Source: Candidatus Cloacimonadota bacterium (GTDB lineage Bacteria > Cloacimonadota > Cloacimonadia > Cloacimonadales > TCS61). From it: a DNA stretch of 49,654 nucleotides. Where the stretch lies: NCBI GenBank assembly GCA_030620155.1, contig JAUXFF010000003.1, positions 1-49,654 of the forward strand, given 5' to 3'. Shown in pieces: positions 38,701 to 44,700 of this stretch. The notes under the pieces were generated by a model. That model was not told the DNA's origin. It made no database searches and worked only from the letters and a program-made list of their open reading frames with translations. Position 1 is the first letter of the stretch, and each line of letters starts with the position of its first letter. The position numbers and the translations under genes were made by a program.

Positions 38701-41700
38701 ACGCTAACTGACTTTGCAGGCAATACTGACACGTTATCTTACTACTACATTGTAATTGATAATGATGCACCTGGATTCATACCTGGCAGCTTAGAACATA
38801 TTACCGAGATGTATCAAACCGAATGGTATGATGTATCTGATGGTGAAGTTGTTCAGTTCGTTCTTCCAATGGGAGAAGAGGGAGGAACAAGAGCTCTGAA
38901 CTGGTGGGACGATGGAGTTCAGGATGACAACAGTTACTTCCTGGGTATTGAAACAGTCGAAATGAGATTGTATGCAGACGATATGGAAGATTTCGTAGAG
39001 GGAGTTATTGATGAGAATTATGATATCTGGTTTGACTGGATACCAGACGCATTAGCAGAATATCTCTATCATGATATCGATATTGATATCACCATGACTG
39101 ACTACTATAATAATTCAACAACTCAGACATGTAATTCGATACAACTCTACGATACAGAAGTATCCAAAGCCAGAATTCTGGAAGTTGATGATAATATGGT
39201 TGACTGGCAGGCTGAAGAGTACCCGGATGTTTGGGTAACTGGACATGATGCTTTAATAGAAACTTATGTTCCGGCAAGTGTTGATTACGCAGATAATGTA
39301 ATATTTGAATGGTTCGATCCTGAACTGGAAGACTGGGTAGAACTTGATGTTGATGGAAGTGGTGTATTAGTACCACAACCACCTTATGAATATCCTACTA
39401 GTTATCTGTATGAATGTAATTGGGATATAAGTGAACTTGATAATGGTGATTACCTGATCAGGGCTATTGCAATTGATATGGCTGGCTTATGGGATGATGA
39501 TCCCTGGGTTGTTCTCGTTCACAAAGATGACAACCAGGATTACCCGGAAGTTTATGTATGGGACGGTGATGTAGCTGCAACGGAATTAGTACGAGGTAGC
39601 TATTATAACTTAACAGCTACTTCAGAATATCCTGAAGTTATTGATGGCTTATCCTTCTTGTACAGATATGTTGACGAAGAAGGTGAAGTTGTTGGCGATA
39701 CCTGGTTTGATATAGGTTTTGACGCAGACAGTGAAGTACCTTACTATCTGAATGACTGGTTGATTCACAATACTATGGTTCCTGGTCTTGAAGTTCAGAT
39801 CATTGCCTTAGCAGATTACCTGGGTAATAGATATTATCAGCCAACAGAACAGGATATCTTCGACATGGGTCTCTTTGTTCAATTACCGTTAGTTGATATT
39901 ACTCCACCTGATATTCTTGATGTAACCTTCTATGAATTCATAAGAGATTACGAAGAAGAAGCTATTCCAATGTGGATCAATAATTCCATTACAGAAATGG
40001 TAGATTTAGTTCGTTCCAATATTGCTGCTGAATATTATGAACTGGGAGATAGAGATTATATCGAAGACATGAGTGATTTACACAGAATTATTCTTTCTTA
40101 CACTGATCTGGAACTTGAAGAACATGTCTTGGAAGTTGTTTGGTTTGATGATGAAGCTGAGGCTAACCCATACGAATATAATTACACGAATTATGAAAAT
40201 GGATGGGATATCAGCGAATTTGAAAACGGTGAATACGGAATCACTTTAGAGGCTTGGGATACAGCAGACAATACTTCACAACTGAGCATACCATTCTATA
40301 TTGATACTATGGCTCCTACAAGTGCACTTGAAATTACTGATTTAGGGGGCGCTCCGGTAGATTACCTGGAAAGAGGTGAAACATATCTCTTAACAGCAAA
40401 TGCAGAAGATAACATGATGATCGCCAGTTATGCTTATGTTTATACAGTTGATGGTGGCGCAGCAATAGCAATTGACGGTGATGCCGAACAGGTTGAATTT
40501 ACAGTTCCGGAAGGTATTAATTACGGTGCTGAATTGGAGTTCACAGTAACAGTAACAGATATGGTTAACTTAACTCATGAATCATCTGTAACTAAATTAG
40601 TATTTGATAGTGATATAACTGAAATTATAATAACTACCGTTGGTGGTGTTCCTTATGTACCTGGATTACATATCAACGGTGAAGCTGTTGGATTTGATAT
40701 CCTTTTACTTGGAAATGAAGAACCTGATCTTATCACTGACGTAGCACTTAAATATCGTTATGTTGGTGATGTAGAGTGGGAACTTTGTGATGAAGATAAT
40801 CCGGTTCTTATAGTAACCGGTGGTAATAATGATGAAGCTTACGGTACATGGGATGTTTCCGAACTTGATGAAGGTGATGTAGAAGTTGGTGCTGTCCCTG
40901 TATCTGATCCTGAAAATATCTGGGAAGAACCATTATACTGGGCTACCATGTATATCGATCATACACCTCCTGAATTAGGTATTCCGGATTATGTAATTCC
41001 TTCCTGTATAAGTGATGGTTTCATGATTAGGGTTGAATTTGCAGAACTTCCTGCAGACTTAGACCACACATTAGTAAGATTCGAATATGTAATTGCTGAT
41101 CAAGCTGATATACCGGAAGCATGGACAACATGGACAATTCCTCCATTCTTTGGATATGACAGTGGCTTCTGGTTCTTCGAATTTAATCCCGGAGAAGAAG
41201 ACTGTCCGTTCATTAACAGTGAGGTCTATGACTTCAGATTACATATTGCTGATGTGGCAGTTCCTGATCCGAATACAACCAAGGTTGATGAAATTGAGGA
41301 AGTTGATGGCGGAACACTATTTGACGATGAGGCTCCAATTGTATTTGTTAGCCAGATCGATGAATATGTTGCTCCATTTGCCGAACCTGTAGAAGTAGTA
41401 CTGTCAACTTCACCTACATTTACAGCATTGGCATTTGAACATCCTGAACAATATCCGTTTGTTTGCGGTGTTGAAAGTGTTGAATTCTACATTGATGGTG
41501 AATTGATTGATGTTGTCTTCGAAGAACCATATATGACAAATGCCTGGAACACTACTGGTCTGATGGTCGGTCCATATACTCTTTCTGTAACTGCATGTGA
41601 TTTCGCAGGCAATTGTGCTGAAGATGAAGTTGAATTAATGCTTGTACCATATATGGAACCTTATGCAGTGATAGTTGGATTTGACTTCGATTTTGAAGTT

Positions 41701-44700
41701 GAAAACTGGGATAAGATATATGCTGTTTCCAGAGACTGTCAGGATAGGCCTACAGAGGAAGTACACTTCCAGTTCTATGTTGGTGAAGAGTGGATAACAT
41801 TTGCTATTGCTCAGGCTCCAATGGGAGGCGAATCAGAAAATGGTATGGATCTGTGGATGGTTGAATTCAATGCTGATAATATGATCACAACAACACTTCG
41901 TGCAATTGCATATTATAATAACGCTTTGGATGAATTAACTGAATCCAGTATTAAACCTGAATTAGCAGTTCAATACTTATATACACCTGAACAAGGTGGT
42001 ATATTCGATCTTGCTGAAGGAACTACAAATGAAGATGTACATTTCTTCTACAGAGATTTAGTAAGAGCTACTATCCAGCAGGGTGAAAGAGTACCGTTCT
42101 TCTTTGGTATGAATGAAGTTAATGATAATAATGAACAATCTACAGAAGTAGAATTGTTTACTCCACATCAATTAGCTGATGATGAATTAACATTTGAAGC
42201 ATTAACTTGTGAAACTAACCTGTTGAATTTCATGGATGATGAATTCGGTAATGTATTAACATTGTGGTCTGCTTCAGTTGATCCTATGAATGGTTATAGT
42301 ATCAATCTGAACAGAGCTATAATTGATGTACATCCGATCACTGGACAGGGCAGTTTTGGTACTATGACTTCTGAAGACGGTGTAATGGATATAACTGTAC
42401 CCGCTAATGGCGGTGGCTCAGGTTGGATTTACTTCGAACCAGTGCTTGAAGAAGATGAAATCACCTATGATTGGGATATGATTCCAATCGCACGTCAGGA
42501 AGTTGTTCGTGGTGATATAGGACAAGCTCATGCAGAAAGTGACTTCAACATGTACTTCGTAGAGGGCTTCAGAGATATTGATCCTGATGCTCCGGTATAT
42601 ATGATCTGGTCACATGGACAAGGTGGCGGTGGTTATCGTGACACATGGGAATTCGAATGGGATGAAATACTCGAAGCTGAATTTATCTTTGAAGGTGAAA
42701 CTCCTATAGGTGCAAGTTGGTCATGGGATCTGGAAAAAGGATTTTATACCCTTATTCAACTGGTAGATCCTGGTTATGAAGTTGAATTTGTAGCAGTTGA
42801 TAATCAATATACTGATCCGATGGATCTTATGTGGTCATCATTTGCTCCAACAGGTTATGGACTTGCAGGATGGCTGCAAGAAATGATATTACCTGGTTGG
42901 GATGATCTTGATTTCTACTTCCGAACCTTTATGTTCTATAATTCTGAAACAGGTGAATATGAAGTTGATGATGATGTTGATATCGATGTTTACCTGGATG
43001 ACATTAGAATAGTTAATGATAATGAAGCTGATCCTACCTGGGTTGGTCATGATCTGGATGTTGACCCTGTATCAGGTATGTTTGAAATCGAACTGCTGGA
43101 TGATAATGAGGAATATTTCTTCGATGATCCCCCAGGAGAAGTTCATACAATAACAGTCTTTATATATCAGAACGGATTCGAAACAGCAACAGTAAGTCAG
43201 GAATTTGCTATTGATCATACTCCTCCTCATGTTGATAATCTGACAGGTGGTGGATATATCAGACATAATGTAACTCTGGCTGTTGATATTACTGATCCTG
43301 AAACACAAATCAACTCAGAATCTATCCAGGTAGCACTGATTAATCCTGAAGTTATTGAACTTGAACTGTTCATACCTATTATCATTGATGTTGGAAGTAT
43401 GGATATAACAGAAATTGAAAATGGTTATCATTGTGAATATACTATTACATTGGATGACCTTGGTATGATCATGAACCAAGGGTTCGAACCCTGGAATGAT
43501 GATGTGAATGAAGTTATGGTTGTCTGGTCGGCAATGGATAATGTCGAAATATATAACTGGATGGATCTTGGATTCAATCCCGCAATATATATTGTTGACG
43601 TTGCTCCTCCACAGGTATGGGCAATTTCACCTATCGGACCTCCAATCGATAATGATGGTGACGGTCTGTTTAATGAAGACCCGATCAACGGAATCAATGA
43701 AGACCAAGACTTCGATGATTGGAATAATAATGGTGTACAAGACGGTGAGTGGGTTATTGATGATACATTAGGTTGTTGGACTTGGGTAGGTGAACCACCA
43801 ATCGTTGATGAAGATCCATTCGATTATGGTCCAGACACCTTATTATACGGAACTGAGATAGTTGTAGCTATAGGTTATGAAGATATTCCTGGTGCTACCG
43901 TTGTAGATCCATGGTATACATGGTGGTCAGGTGCATGTGGTGTTGATACTGAAAACATACTTGTAACCCTGAACGGTGAAATTCTTCCGAATGAAGATGC
44001 TATCATCACCGAAGGTGTATGGCAATACGGATTCAATAGAGATCTCCTGACACCTGGACATTACGTAGTAATTGCAAGTGTACCTGATATGGTCGGTAAT
44101 GTCGGTAGTGTTAACTGGGAGTTCGAAGTACTTGGAGCAGCTCCGACAGTATCGTTTATTGAACCGGAAGCTGGCTGGTGGTTAACAACACATACAGATA
44201 ATACTCTCGAATTTACTGTAGAAACTCTGGAAGGATGCCCGGTTGCATTCGATGGTGTTGTAGCATATGTATGGCAAGAACCTAGCAATATAATCATTCA
44301 AGGACCTATGACAATCTCTCCGGATCCTTATGGTGTATACTCAGTGATAATAAATACTGGTATTGTGGGTGAAGATGAAACTGCAGTTGCATTACAAGTA
44401 TTCGCCGCTACAATTTGGGGTGATGAATCAGAAAGCTGGCAGTCCTACGGAATTGATAATACTGATCCTACTATCGAAATCGTTTCTCCGGAAGATGGTG
44501 AACACTTCGAATTGCATGAAGCTGTTCATATAATTGCTACTTATGATGATGTTCAATATGAACCGGAAAGAGATGGTAATTCTCCTGACGAGAATGCTCT
44601 TTCAATCAAAATAGGTGATATTTCTACCAGAGAAAATGGTTCGGGTATTGATTATGCTGAAGTTGTAATTACAGATCCTTTAGGTGGTATGGAAACCTAT